Below, one piece after another: positions 21,790 to 31,920 of a stretch of 64,000 nt of DNA (position 1 is the stretch's first letter; every line of letters starts with the position of its first letter). The notes under the pieces were generated by a model, which was given only the letters and a program-made list of their open reading frames with translations, had not been told where the DNA came from and ran no database searches. A program made the translations under genes and the position numbers. The DNA comes from Tubulanus polymorphus (lineage: Eukaryota > Nemertea > Palaeonemertea > Tubulaniformes > Tubulanidae). The stretch lies in contig NC_134030.1 in assembly GCF_964204645.1 (NCBI RefSeq), positions 11,716,278 to 11,780,277 on the forward strand. The letters run 5' to 3'.

Positions 21790-22080
21790 TATAACACAAC
21801 CGTTCATACACCACGAGGAGCATCATCTGAAGACGTTAGAAAAGCACTACCGTTCATATTTACACGAAGAGGAGCACAATAGCACAGGAGCACGCGATCG
21901 TATTGCGATCGTATGCTATTCTTGCGATCGTATGCTATTCTTACAATCGTTAGAAAAGCACTTCCGTTCATAGTTACACGAAGAGGAGCACAATAGCACA
22001 GGAGCACGCGATCGTACGCTAATCTTACGATCGTTAGAAAAGCACTACCGTGCTATAATAAAGAGGAGCACAGTAACATT
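21790..22080. repeat. About 130-bp tandem repeat, 2-3 copies
   Basis: CGTTAGAAAAGCACTACCGT and AGAGGAGCACAATAGCACAG recur near 21,835, 21,953 and 22,032, with GCGATCGTATGCTATTCTT subrepeats inside. It abuts the left end of AT-rich copy 2. Confidence 0.8.
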
Positions 22081-22353
22081 ACAATAGCAGTATAAAAGCA
22101 TAGAATCGCAAAATCATTCAATAGCACATACTTTCTATAGAATAACGTCTATAAAAGCAAGAACATCAGAAAACATCATAAAAAATAAATTCTCGCACAC
22201 TCGAATTAATTTTCTATTTTTTACTCACTCGCCCCTTCAACCTTTGATATGAACCCCCCATATTCCCTATGACTCTTAAAATATTCATATATATGAATAA
22301 CATATAAATGAATAACTTTTAAAATCAATTTTAATAAAAAATTTAGTATTAAA

Positions 22354-22506
22354 ATGGAAGCAAATAACAAGTACTACTGTCCAACATGTAAAATCAATAT
22401 AGATAAATCCCAAAAAGCAAGACACAATAAAACTAGAACACATTTAGATAGACATAGTAGTGAATATTTATATTTATATGTGTTAAATTCTTATTTTAAC
22501 ATGTAA
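22354..22506 (+). CDS. AT-rich element: small C2H2 zinc-finger ORF
   Basis: A 50-residue ORF. Residues 7-31 form YCPTCK, a run of polar residues, then RHNKTRTHLDRH, which fits a C-x2-C ... H-x5-H zinc finger of the kind found in viral and nucleic-acid-binding proteins. The frame ends in AT-rich repeat sequence (SEYLYLYVLNSYFNM), so the C-terminus may be altered. It sits between the left-end motif and ORF A. Its role is unknown; DNA or RNA binding is plausible. Confidence 0.5.
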   Translation: MEANNKYYCPTCKINIDKSQKARHNKTRTHLDRHSSEYLYLYVLNSYFNM

Positions 22507-22647
22507 AGTGTGAGTGAAATAATTTATATTTAAAACAGTGAATATTTATATTTATATGTGCTAAATTCTTATTTTTTAACATAAAAAGTGTGAGTAATGT
22601 GTGAGTTGAAGAAAATATCAATTTTAATAAAAAAATTACTTATAAAT

Positions 22648-23271
22648 ATGAATGAACAGATACTACAATTCAAAGATATAGATTTAAATAAATTATAAAA
22701 ATATTTTACAATTAAAAATTTCATTCCTATTAAAGATTTGATTGAAACTGCACGTTTCCGTTTTCAAGCGAAAAATATTACTGAATTAGTGTTTAAAAAT
22801 CATTATCTAATAATAGAGTTATCGAGTGATAAAGATAAAATCTTATTCAATACAATAATTCCAAAATTCACAACATTTGATGGAATAGTTAAACATGATT
22901 ACATAATTACATAACTTAAACATAATTACAGATGAAATGCAATCACTTTTTAATAATGAAAATTCACATAAAACATTATTTTTACACTTACGTTATTGCC
23001 CATTCAGAGAATGCTATGTTATGTTTTTCAGATTACAAGAGAAAAGATTTATCCCTGACATTCCAAATGAAGATGTGAGAATTCAAGATATTAATAAGTC
23101 ATATAAAGATATAGGAACTCAATGTAATTTAGATGGTGAATTTTAGAAAATTCAATCCTAATGAAAAAGTGTATTGTTATTGCAGTGGTAAATATTTAAA
23201 ATCACATAAATCAAAACATTATCAAACAGTTAAACATATCAATTATGAAAAAATAATAAATATATATTGAA
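22648..23271 (+). pseudogene. AT-rich element ORF A (copy 2)
   Basis: It starts MNEQILQFKDIDLNKL and is broken by an early stop near 22,696 and by frame changes near 22,895 and 23,143. Conserved blocks are IETARFRFQAKNITELVFKN, LFNTIIPKFTT, ITDEMQSLFNN, LFLHLRYCPFREC, FIPDIPNEDV, SYKDIGTQCN and a C-terminal KFNPNEKVYCYC ... KSHKSKHYQTVKH cluster. The last resembles a zinc-binding site with paired Cys and His. All blocks are shared with copies 1 or 3. The family is unknown; a structural or nucleic-acid-binding role is only a guess. Confidence 0.6.
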
Positions 23272-23431
23272 ATAAGATTAAGCTGTTTGTGTAGTTAAAG
23301 CATTGAGAAATTAGTTAATGAATAACTATTAGGTAATAAGTTTAATTGTTATTTGATCTGAAACATATAAAAGTTAAATATTTCTAAAATATTAAATATC
23401 TATCAATTTATTAATTTTTTTTCTTAAATAA

Positions 23432-23653
23432 ATGGATGATTTCAGCATTCAAATTGGAAAAAGTGATTTGAAACATTATTTAGTTGCTGGAGGTTTAATA
23501 TTGGCAGCATTATGTTTTTACTATGAGAACATTTCAAAAGATTTGATGAATGAAAATATAAAATTGAGCAAGAAATTAAAGAAGTTAAATGGAAACAATC
23601 ACAGAAATAAAAAGAATAAAAAAGTTAATTTAGAAAATGATTTAGAGGATTAA
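23432..23653 (+). CDS. AT-rich element ORF B: small membrane protein
   Basis: A 73-residue intact ORF. Residues 16-31 (YLVAGGLILAALCFYY) form one hydrophobic transmembrane helix, followed by a Lys/Leu/Asn-rich coiled segment (NENIKLSKKLKKLNGN) and a basic then acidic tail. Copy 3 (34,749-34,934) has the same protein with few changes. The start is fixed by the shared DLKHYL segment and by the AT-only leader. The function is unknown; the single-helix-plus-coiled-coil layout resembles small viral membrane proteins, but that is inference. Confidence 0.6.
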   Translation: MDDFSIQIGKSDLKHYLVAGGLILAALCFYYENISKDLMNENIKLSKKLKKLNGNNHRNKKNKKVNLENDLED

Positions 23654-23690
23654 AACAGCATCAATAATTTCATATATTTTGACTATAAAA

Positions 23691-23921
23691 ATGAGTGAAA
23701 ATAAGGTATTAGAAATATTACATCTAATATATAAAAATCAACAGAATATTAAATCAATTATAATGATTTCAGGTTTATTTTCTTTCTCAATTTACTCATT
23801 AAAACAGTTGTTAGAATTTTATGATAGCTGTAAAATTAGATACGCTGAATTGAGAGATAACATAAATTATATTTCAGATAGATTGAATAATATTAAATGC
23901 TGTGAAATATGCAATAACTAG
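23691..23921 (+). pseudogene. AT-rich element ORF C, first part
   Basis: It begins MSENKVLEILHLIYKNQQNI, continues with a hydrophobic stretch (IIMISGLFSFSIYSLKQLL) that could be a membrane anchor, then a helical region, and reaches KCCEICNN before a stop. In copy 3 the frame continues with a Cys/His segment. Here the continuation is found 1.6 kb downstream at 25,531-25,607, so this is the 5' half of a gene split by an insertion. Confidence 0.7.
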
Positions 23922-23935
23922 AAGAAACTTTAAAA

Positions 23936-25527
23936 GAGGACGTTCGTTTGTGAAACGCATGTAGACCCAGACACCTCCCACATTGATTGGAAAATTTGAA
24001 TACCGGCTAGTCAAGTGTCATCCTACTGCGTCATTCAAAAATTATTCTTTGGAATTCAAAAATCTAGGAATCAACCATAAATTCTGCCATAAGTTTTACA
24101 TCTATTCAAAAAATTGAGTAGGAGGCCGGTGAAGGTTTTAATGTTTTAAGTTAGTTCTCGTGAGACTGAATGCAAGTGGATTTCAAAAAATTGAGTAGGA
24201 GGCCGGTGAAGGTTTAACGTTTTAAGTTAGTTCTCGTGAGACTGAATGCAAGTGGATTTAGGGGTTGGACTAGTCCTACCCTTCAGAAGCAAAAATAAAT
24301 CCAAATGGCATAAAATACCCCTTTTGGTCCTATATATTCGGAGGGCCAAAGGAACCCCACCAATGTTTGCCTTGCACTTAGATAACCATAAAATAAAAGT
24401 AGTCAGGAAGTATTAATGGCAAGAAAACTTGAGTAAAATATTTATCAAACACATTTTATAACAGGATGTGATCTGTAGTCAAATGTGTGTCTGCCAGATG
24501 ATGTTTCTTCTAGGCTGTTTATATCCTAGAAATTAAAAAAAAACAAAAACAACGACAATAGATATTTCAATACATACATGTCCCCTGGACAAGAATTATT
24601 TCAGAGAGAGTCTACAAACGTGAATACTTGATTGTACAATCTAATGGCATATCAGTTGGCTCCAGTTGAAAAATCATTGGACAAAAGAAAAAATCAAAAA
24701 AAGTTTTGGCGCCAAAAAATATAATTTGTAGCCAGGTTTGTTTACACATATGCGCGATGCACGTGGTTATATTATTGTTTACATCTGACGTCATCGGCAG
24801 ATCGCAAGCCCCGCCCCACGTGTCAATCAAATGGCTTATAGGCAAAATGTTAAAAGAACCCTACTAAAAAACTATGCAGTGTAACAATCCGGGATTTTCG
24901 GTACAGAATCCGACGCCAAATACCTTTCTCTTAAAGATTTTTTGGTGTATATCGGATAAATAATAATTATGATATTCACTTCATAAAATTTGAAGTGGAT
25001 TGCTTCTGATTCATGGCGGCTGTATTTAGTCACGTAGGTCAAACTGACAGCATGTGTGTGCGTGTCGAGCGGACCAATGCGTAATTTTCAATGCTGCGAA
25101 CGTCTCTAGATTCTCACAGGGCCTCTATGCGCTCACAAAGAATTAAGTTAAGTCACCATATATGTTGACACTCACCTTTAAAGAGACTTCGTACGGTCCT
25201 CTAAAGTTAACATCCACGATACAACGATTTAAAAAATGGCACTTCTGTCGATCACTATACCCTCTACGTCATCATAAGCAACACGTGATGTGTGATGTCA
25301 CATAAACGGCATGAAGAGCATTTTTGCAAGAGGGCACGGCAAAAACTAACCAACTATTTTTAACCAAATTCAATCCCAACTTGAAGACACCATTTCTGAT
25401 GCGGAGTTTGAGGAAATCTCTAACTAACTGGCTTTAAGACGACCTTAAACGTATGTCAACCAAATCGGAAGTGCGTCATCAACCGGCAAACCGATCACAT
25501 AAGGACGTTCGTCTAACGAACGTCCTA
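23936..25527. mobile_element. Inserted element splitting ORF C
   Basis: The ends are AGGACGTTCGTT on the left and its complement AACGAACGTCCT on the right, with an extra inverted half (AGGACGTTCG) at 25,503. The inside has no transposase. A 77-bp tandem duplication lies at 24,105-24,258 (phrase AATTGAGTAGGAGGCCGGTG). About 18 bases before the left end are absent from copy 3, so the exact boundary and target duplication are uncertain. It is non-autonomous. Confidence 0.65.
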
Positions 25528-25530
25528 CAA

Positions 25531-25607
25531 AGTATAAAAATGAAAAATCATTAAGGAATCACACGTATATTCATGAATTAGATGATAGGTTTCATAATTC
25601 AAATTAA
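25531..25607 (+). pseudogene. AT-rich element ORF C, second part
   Basis: The codons encode YKNEKSLRNHTYIHELDD and RFHNSN before TAA. They match the C-terminus of ORF C in copy 3 (KSLRNHRYIHELDE), so this is the separated end of the gene at 23,691. With CCEIC upstream it completes a C-x2-C ... H-x4-H zinc-finger pattern. Confidence 0.75.
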
Positions 25608-25628
25608 GATATATGATATTTCATAATA

Positions 25629-26091
25629 CCCCCTTATGTCTTTATTGTCTTTAGTAGGCTTAGTACTTTTAGTACATAAAGAATAAATCTTTATTTTATT
25701 AGTAGTTGAAAAATAAAATTCTATGTACAATTAAAATAAAGATTTATTCTTTATGTACTAAAAGTACTAAAACTACTAAAGATAATAAAAGCACAACCAA
25801 ACACACATAGATTCATCATATATATTTGATTCAGTAATAAATATCATATATTTATTATATAAATTTGATTCAATAATGATAAATATAATATTTATTTATC
25901 TCACAGATTTATTATATATTACTGTTTCAATAATGATAAATATCATAGATTTATTACATATTACTGTTTCAGTAATAATATTATTCATCTCACAGATTTA
26001 TTATATGTGTTTTTTAATTTCTAAGTACTAATGAAATAAAGATTTATTCTTTATGTACTAAAAGTACTAAAGACATAAAGACACAAGGGGG
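25629..26091. mobile_element. Mariner-like miniature inverted-repeat element
   Basis: The left terminus CCCCCTTATGTCTTTATTGT (25,629) and right terminus ACATAAAGACACAAGGGGG (26,091) form terminal inverted repeats of about 70 bp, including TAGTACTTTTAGTACATAAA. TA lies on both sides (25,627-25,628 and 26,092-26,093) as the likely target duplication. A further inverted copy of the arm core lies internally at about 25,735-25,790. It has no coding capacity. Confidence 0.75.
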
Positions 26092-26452
26092 TATAATATT
26101 AATATTCATATTAATATTCATATTTACTTTTATATCAAATAAAAGAGGCACATTTTCGTATTCATATTCTTTAACTAATATATTTTATATTTTCAGCTAA
26201 TATATTTTATATTTCCAACACTGGAAAAGTATAAATCATATTCAATTATATATTTACTTTTATCATTATTAAAAGAGTAATACAATGAATCCTGTAGGAT
26301 CTTAAACTGTTTAAGTATTAAATTGCGTAGATTGTATATTCATAAACTAAATTATAAATTAAGAATAAGACTGTTAAATTGGCTGAAAATATAAAATATA
26401 TTGGCTAAAAATATAAACCATTAGTTAATTAAAAAAGCAGGGTTTAGATATC
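26092..26452. other. AT-rich non-coding segment
   Basis: No gene is seen. The phrase TAATATATTTTATATTTTCAGC near 26,179 and its complement near 26,380-26,405 form another inverted pair. It is probably part of, or derived from, the AT-rich element's non-coding end. Confidence 0.4.
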
Positions 26453-26556
26453 AATAGAAATCAAAAAGATTCAAATAAAAAACAATAAGTTAAATAAGTT
26501 AGTATTAGATAAAGTAACTTATTGTTTTTTTATTTAAATCTTTTTGATTTCTATTC
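26453..26556. repeat. 43-bp inverted repeat (hairpin)
   Basis: The left arm (26,453-26,495) includes AATAGAAATCAAAAAGATTC and the right arm (26,514-26,556) is its near-perfect complement. The loop is 18 bases. It directly precedes a fragment of the AT-rich element's left end. Confidence 0.85.
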
Positions 26557-26574
26557 AGGCTATTGGTTAAAAAG

Positions 26575-26758
26575 AATACACTCTCCCCAACCTTTGACTT
26601 GAACCTCCATATTCCCTATTACTTTTCAGTACTTTTATGTGTTTAATTCTTATAAAAGTTACGAGTAATTAACGAGTGAAATAATTCATGTTTAAATCAG
26701 TGAATATTTATATTTATGTGTTAAATTTCTGATTTTAGCTGTGATTTTAGTCATAAGT
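26575..26758 (+). mobile_element. Left-end fragment of a further AT-rich copy
   Basis: CAACCTTTGACTTGAACCTC and CATATTCCCTATTACT repeat the motif at 22,237-22,275. GAATATTTATATTTATGTGT follows, as after the zinc-finger ORF of copy 2. It stops abruptly at the Gypsy integrase. No ORF is present. Confidence 0.6.
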
Positions 26759-27323
26759 GACTATTTCACTAGCTGGGGTAGAAGCTTAACCCTTGCCAAA
26801 TCAAGAAGCTGAGACGGTGGCTTGCATTCTGGTCACAGAGTTTATCTGTCTTTCTGGCATACTTCGTATGTTGCACAGTGACCAGGGCGCTAATTTTCAG
26901 TCCAGACTAATGTCAGAATTATGTCCGATTCTCGAGATGAAGAAAACTAGAACCACAGTCTACCACCCTTGTTCTGATGGTTTGGTCGAAAGATATAATC
27001 GAACACTATTAGATGGTCTGGCAATAACAGTGAACAAGAACCAGTCAAACTGGGATGAACAGATTCCGTTTATCACCATTACTTACTGTTCGTCCGTCCA
27101 AGACAGTACCGACTTCAGCCCTAATAATTTAATGTTTGGCAGAGAAGTGAATCTGCCTATTGGTATAATCTTTGGCGGCCCTATCACAAACGTATCTGTG
27201 CCAATCAAAACTTATAGCCTGGAGCTACAGGACAGGTTAAGATCAGCGTTTCATCAAACTCGCAAACACCTGGCTCTCAGAGCAAAACGCAACAAGAACA
27301 AGAAAATTAACTTTAATAAATTA
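26759..27323 (+). pseudogene. Gypsy-type integrase core (second element)
   Basis: The reading begins at GAC of DYFTSW (first catalytic Asp), has a frame break and stop near 26,790, then an open frame with LHSDQGANFQS (second Asp) and SDGLVERYNRTLL (catalytic Glu). SPNNLMFGREVNLPIG and a helical region of the C-terminal domain follow. The DDE triad is complete, but upstream reverse transcriptase is missing: the sequence starts abruptly against the AT-rich fragment. The C-terminal part resumes at 28,437 after an insertion. Confidence 0.85.
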
Positions 27324-28436
27324 TTTGACGCCTGCGAAAAAATGTAGAATTTCTGGTATAAGCTAATGTGGAATTGCAAATTTGAAATCGAAGTTTTAAG
27401 AAATTTCGGGAATTATGAGATTTGCCGATTGGGTAGATGATACAGTCTTCGACTGGTCTAATTTAAAAAAAAATTGTCAACTTGTGACTTCGATTCACTT
27501 TTGCCTCTGAGCTGGTCTGCAACTTCATTGCCTCCATAGTTGAAGAAAGAGCTCTTCTGATGTCTGCTTCATCATGACTTTGAGCATATAGCGTGTAGCC
27601 AGCCAGCCCGATCCTGGGGCCCGGTCTGGCTGTCACTTGATATCCTAGACTTGAGTCTGGGTAGAAGTAGACATTGTCATATAATTAACTTATTCATGTT
27701 ATTCTGTATGGATTACCCGTGTATCTTGTATTTTCTTATTTTAAAATTTGTAAATGTATTGATTTTTTGAATTTTATCCCGGAATTTCAATGTAATAAGG
27801 ATCAATAAAGTATTGAATTTAATTGTCACCTTATACACATGCTTTCAGTGGACGCGGAGCCGTATATGACAGCTATGCTATTATAAATTGCTAATCTCAT
27901 GAAACCTGCATACGTCTAATATCGAACATATTTTCTAAAACATTTGAATATTGAAATTATATGTTTACACGTTTTTATATGGACCGCTTGTAGCCGCCGA
28001 TGAAATTCACGCCGGCCCAACTCAGATCGTAGATATAGCTTCGTCATTCCACTAGCATCCCCATGTCAGGGTCTGACTTTTATATCAGACTTCCAAATCG
28101 TGTATACATCCGCCATTTAACCGAATAATCCGATTTACTTATCATTTCTATTTATCCCTGCCGCCCCTGATATAAACATACATCCTTTACTATTACAATA
28201 CGTCTTCTCATGATATTCAATGCGATATAACATTTCAACGTTCAAATAGAGGTCATTATATAATCCCAGGGAGCCATTCTACATCTTTATCAATAATATT
28301 TTGCCAAATAGCTTGTATGTGTACACATAAACCTGTGACGTTTTGCACATCGATTTACGGTTGTCGTTTGTAAAATGACGCTGAATGGTTATCATTGTTT
28401 AGGTTTCATAATGGTAACGTTTTATAAGGCGTCAAA
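27324..28436. mobile_element. Non-autonomous insertion in Gypsy pol
   Basis: TTTGACGCCT at the left end and its complement AGGCGTCAAA at the right end bound 1.1 kb that separates two parts of one pol frame. The inside is AT-rich with no recognised ORF. GATCCTGGGGCCCGGTCTGG near 27,620 is a GC-rich island. Target duplication is not clear. Confidence 0.6.
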
Positions 28437-28770
28437 AAACTACGACAAGAAGGCCCATGGTCAGAGGTACAGAGTTGGCGATCTGGTCTGGGTACACAAA
28501 CCAGCAGTCAAGGCAGGCCGATCGTCAAAATTGTCGTGTCATTGGCATGGGCCGAATGTCATCAAGAGTTTGTTTAACGATGTCGTTCACGAAATCTCTG
28601 AACCTGGTGCTCACAGATCGATAAAAGTCAATTATGATCGGCTAAAGCCATATGTTTCGGAGCCGCCTGTCGCTGATGATGTTGAAACGCAGACCCTGCA
28701 ACAGCCAGTCGTAACATCCTCGGGCCGGCAGACGAGACGCCCAGATCGCTTCGGCGAATGGCTTTTATAA
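28437..28770 (+). pseudogene. Gypsy pol C-terminal domain (continuation)
   Basis: The frame YDKKAHGQRYRVGDLVWVHK is the SH3-like module of Gypsy integrases. It continues SCHWHGPNVIKSLFNDVVHE and ends with TSSGRQTRRPDRFGEWLL and TAA, the usual RRSxR-type ending. It is the continuation of 26,759-27,323. Confidence 0.8.
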
Positions 28771-28827
28771 GCCTTAATAATTCAGGCTGCTGATTAATAC
28801 TTGTATGTATTTTTATTTTCCAGTACT

Positions 28828-29038
28828 ATGAAGTCGGAAATTGAAAAATCGTCGTGTAAATACTGCAATGGCAGGTTCGCTATTTCAACGAGCCGAAGCA
28901 GACATCTGCGGGTATGTGAAAAAAAACCCGATCGTGAGAATGAAAATTTTCGATGTAAGATCTGCAACTACTCGTCCGGAGCATACGATACCACCCACAC
29001 GCATATCAAAAAGAAACATCGAGACGATATCATTGATA
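28828..29038 (+). pseudogene. Two-zinc-finger ORF after Gypsy pol, first part
   Basis: A splice-acceptor-like TTTTTATTTTCCAG precedes ATG at 28,828. The protein has CKYCNGRFAISTSRSRHLRVC (C-x2-C, then His and a final Cys) and CKICNYSSGAYDTTHTHIKK followed by KH, a C2H2 finger. At 29,037 a Tigger transposon interrupts it. Joining the flanks across the Tigger gives a continuing acidic frame from 31,279. It sits where an env-like third gene would be. No close family is recognised. Confidence 0.5.
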
Positions 29039-31276
29039 CAGTAACCCATGCATAAGTCGGATCGACAGAAGTCGGATAAACGAACAAGTCGTATACTATC
29101 TACAGGTCCCGTTTTTTCCTTCTTATTTTCAAATAAATTTCTGTCTCAAAGTCGGATTTTACAAGTCGGAAACTTGCCTATGTCGTAGTGATAAGCTTGG
29201 TCCGAAAATAAAAAATCTATTCAAAACAATATCTCAAAGTCGGATCGTTTTTTTGTTGTCCCTTCTTGCCTTTACCGATAATTCTACTCTCACCATTGCA
29301 TACGCTACCGGCGCGACAGTGAGGCGAGACGTCGTATCGATTTGTTGGAGATTTAATACACGTACATGTAGTTCACTCGGCCAGCAGCTCATTGCACTAA
29401 GACAAAGCCTATAGTTAAGTGTAACGTACGGCAATGATCAGTATGTCTAAAAGAAAGTTAACAACAAAAACGTATGAAGAAAAGTCCTAAATATGTAAAT
29501 TCTATCACAAGAATCCAGGGATGAAGAAGTAAGAAATTGCAGCTAAATTTGGTATTCCACCACAGAATTTAACAGATATTTTGAAGAACAAACAGGCTAT
29601 ATATGACAGATTATATATGACAATTAAAAAACAGGCTATATATGACAGATTATATATGACAATTTCAAGCGACGCAAGATGTTGACGCAGCTCTAATTCT
29701 ATGGTTTCGTCAAAATATCAATAATCCAAACTTAAGAATTGATGGTGAAATTCTCCTCGCCAAAGCTAACTTTTTTGCTAAAGAATTTGATTACGGCGAT
29801 GTTGCAGTCTCTATGGGTTGGATCGACCGTTTCAAGAAGAGATGGGGCATTGTTAAAATTAAAGAATCGGGAGAATCAGGTGGTGTCGACACCCAGGTTG
29901 TAAAAGAATGGCAAGATGAGGTCCTGAAGGAAATTTTGGAAAAATATGAGCCAAAAGATATATTCAACGCGGACGAGACAGGCGTATTTTGGAAAATGTT
30001 TCCAGAGAAGTCATTAGGTTTCAAAGGTGACAGCTACCATGGTGAAAAACAGGCAAAAAATGCGGATTACAGCATTAGTGTGCTCGAATATGGGCGGAAG
30101 TGAAAAACTCCCGTTATTTTGTATTGGTAAAGCAAAAAAGCCTAGATGCTTTAAAAATGTCCATACATTGCCCGTAGAGTATGATACTAATCGAAAGGCG
30201 TGGATGACTAGTCAAATATTTGATGTTTGGGTGAGAAAATTGGATAGAAGAATGCTAATACAGTGAAGAAAGATCTGTTTAGTTATAGACAACTGTACGG
30301 CTCATCCGCATCTGGAAGGATTAGATAACATCGAACTAGTTTTCCTGCCCCCTAATACAACCTCTATAAGCCAGCCTATGGATGCTGGTATCATTAAAAA
30401 ATATGAAGTTCTTCTACCGAAAAACCATGGCTTTGAAGAGATTGGATGCAGCTGAGCGTAAAGTAGACTTTGCGTGGACCCTCCTGGCGCTATCATTACT
30501 CTGCGAAATGCATGGCTCCAGGTTACCAAGGAAACTATCGTTAACTGTTGTCGGAAATGTGGATTTTCGGAAGCTGGACAAACTGGTGATGAACTTCCCG
30601 TCGAAAGTTCTGATCCAATAGACGACGATCGCGCCCAGTTCCAGGAAATGTTGGATCGGTTTTCAGTAGCAACACATGTACCTCAGCCGACCATTGATCA
30701 ATACGTCGACATAGAATACTACTCGCATGTGCGCTAGAATCAAGTAATGTGCGAGTAGTATTCTATCTGATAGCGAAATAGTGGATTTCGTGCGGGATTC
30801 TACGTTGGAGGCTGATGAAGAGGAACGATGACAGACAGACAGATATTCATCCAGTCAGCACATCAGAAGCCTTTGATGCGCTCAGTAAAATCCGTGGTTA
30901 TGTTTTGGCCAGCAAGGGAATAAACTACGATGACGAACTCGATTGTTTGTACAAACTTGAAACTTTCGTCTCCAAAGAACAGCACAAACGTGCTAGACAA
31001 TCAACCATTTCGGAGTTTTTCAAACCTGTTTAGAGCTCAGATTGGATATTTTAACGACCATACACCAGGATATATTGTATATTGCTTGGATTTCATGAAT
31101 AAATAAGTAAAGACGTGAGTTACATTCATTTTCCTTGCTTTATTTTTCGTTCAGTTTTGGATACATTTTGCCATGGATAAGTCAGATTTTTCTCCTTCTT
31201 GGTGAAAAATCCGACTTGTCCATAGTCGGATTTTTTATACTGGTCCCAAATGATCCGACTTATGCATGGGTTACTG
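29039..31276 (+). mobile_element. Tigger/pogo DNA transposon (Tc1/mariner superfamily)
   Basis: Perfect 24-bp terminal inverted repeats start CAGTAACCCATGCATAAGTC, and TA flanks both ends (29,037-29,038 and 31,277-31,278), the standard Tc1/mariner duplication. Subterminal copies of AAGTCGGAT occur several times near both ends, likely transposase sites. Length is 2,238 bp, normal for Tigger. It splits the zinc-finger ORF that begins at 28,828. Confidence 0.92.
29443..31033 (+). pseudogene. Tigger/pogo transposase (DDE_1)
   Basis: From ATG at 29,443 (MSKRKLTTKTYEEKS) the gene has the CENP-B-like DNA-binding region EIAAKFGIPPQNLTDILKNK with stop codons and a 39-bp tandem duplication at 29,592-29,669. 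The second helix-turn-helix (WFRQNINNPNLRIDGEILLA) and WIDRFKKRWGI follow. The DDE domain has IFNADETGVFW (first Asp), a frameshift near 30,055, [15 protein letters not shown], then VIDNCTAHPHLEG (second Asp) near 30,290 and SQPMDAGIIKKY (third Asp). The tail ends TISEFFKPV. Three acidic residues remain but the frame is broken at least three times. Confidence 0.9.
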
Positions 31277-31278
31277 TA

Positions 31279-31920
31279 GAAGCATTTTAGAATTGATTAC
31301 ATCGGATGATTTAGCACCGATTGACGACGTGTCTGTTTCGGAGCCAGTTTTTCCGGATGTGTCAGGTCCCGCTGCCACCGAAGACCTCGTTTTTGAATTT
31401 TGTTGCGGCCGAGGTAGCCAAGCGAGGCGAACCATCAATACAGAAAGCAGCCGTCACGCCTGAACGCCGTGTGGTTACAAAGAACCCCGTTATTGACAAT
31501 ATTTTAGCCACATCCGCACTTCCGTTCATCACCCCGTCATCAGAACTACAGAAACCTGCGACCATTTCTCGACCTTCCGTCACTCCGTCATCCGAATTAC
31601 AGAAACCTGCGACCATTTCTCAACCTTCCGTCACTCAGTCATCAGAATCACAGAAACCTGCAACTATTTCTCAACCTTCCGTCATTCCGTCACCAGAACT
31701 CACTTATCCGAATGTCAAGAAACATGTACATTCCATGTACATGTCCACCATCGAAATTATGTACCACCCAGATGATCTACCTCTAGTGTATATTCTTGAT
31801 GTGCCGAGAAATTGCCGGACTTTCTCAATGACTAGCGGAAAAGACCGGACAGTAGCTACACACTCTCGGCCAATTAGAGCCTTTGTTTTTGTTGTGACAT
31901 CACGCCGCGCGTCTATATAA
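31279..31920 (+). pseudogene. Zinc-finger ORF, second part with 17-residue repeats
   Basis: Directly after the Tigger the frame encodes SILELITSDDLAPIDDVSVS and PVFPDVSG. A frameshift near 31,370 leads into FVAAEVAKRGEPSIQKAAVT. Three perfect-length 51-bp repeats at 31,531-31,683 encode TPSSELQKPATISRPSV and close variants, with a partial fourth. The long C-terminal remainder reads into a possible LTR at 31,800 and may be fortuitous. The Ser/Thr/Pro repeats suggest a disordered linker. Confidence 0.45.

Larger units (their letters stand above)
22185..25628 (+). mobile_element. AT-rich multi-ORF element, copy 2
   Basis: The order is a left-end motif (22,193-22,272, including CCTTCAACCTTTGATATGAA), a zinc-finger ORF, ORF A, ORF B and ORF C. 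ORF C is split by a 1.6-kb insertion (about 23,936-25,527) and ends at 25,607. The same order, A-B-C, is found in copy 3 on minus, where an HNH gene follows. No transposase, polymerase or capsid gene is recognised here, so the element is either non-autonomous or of an unfamiliar kind. Confidence 0.65.
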
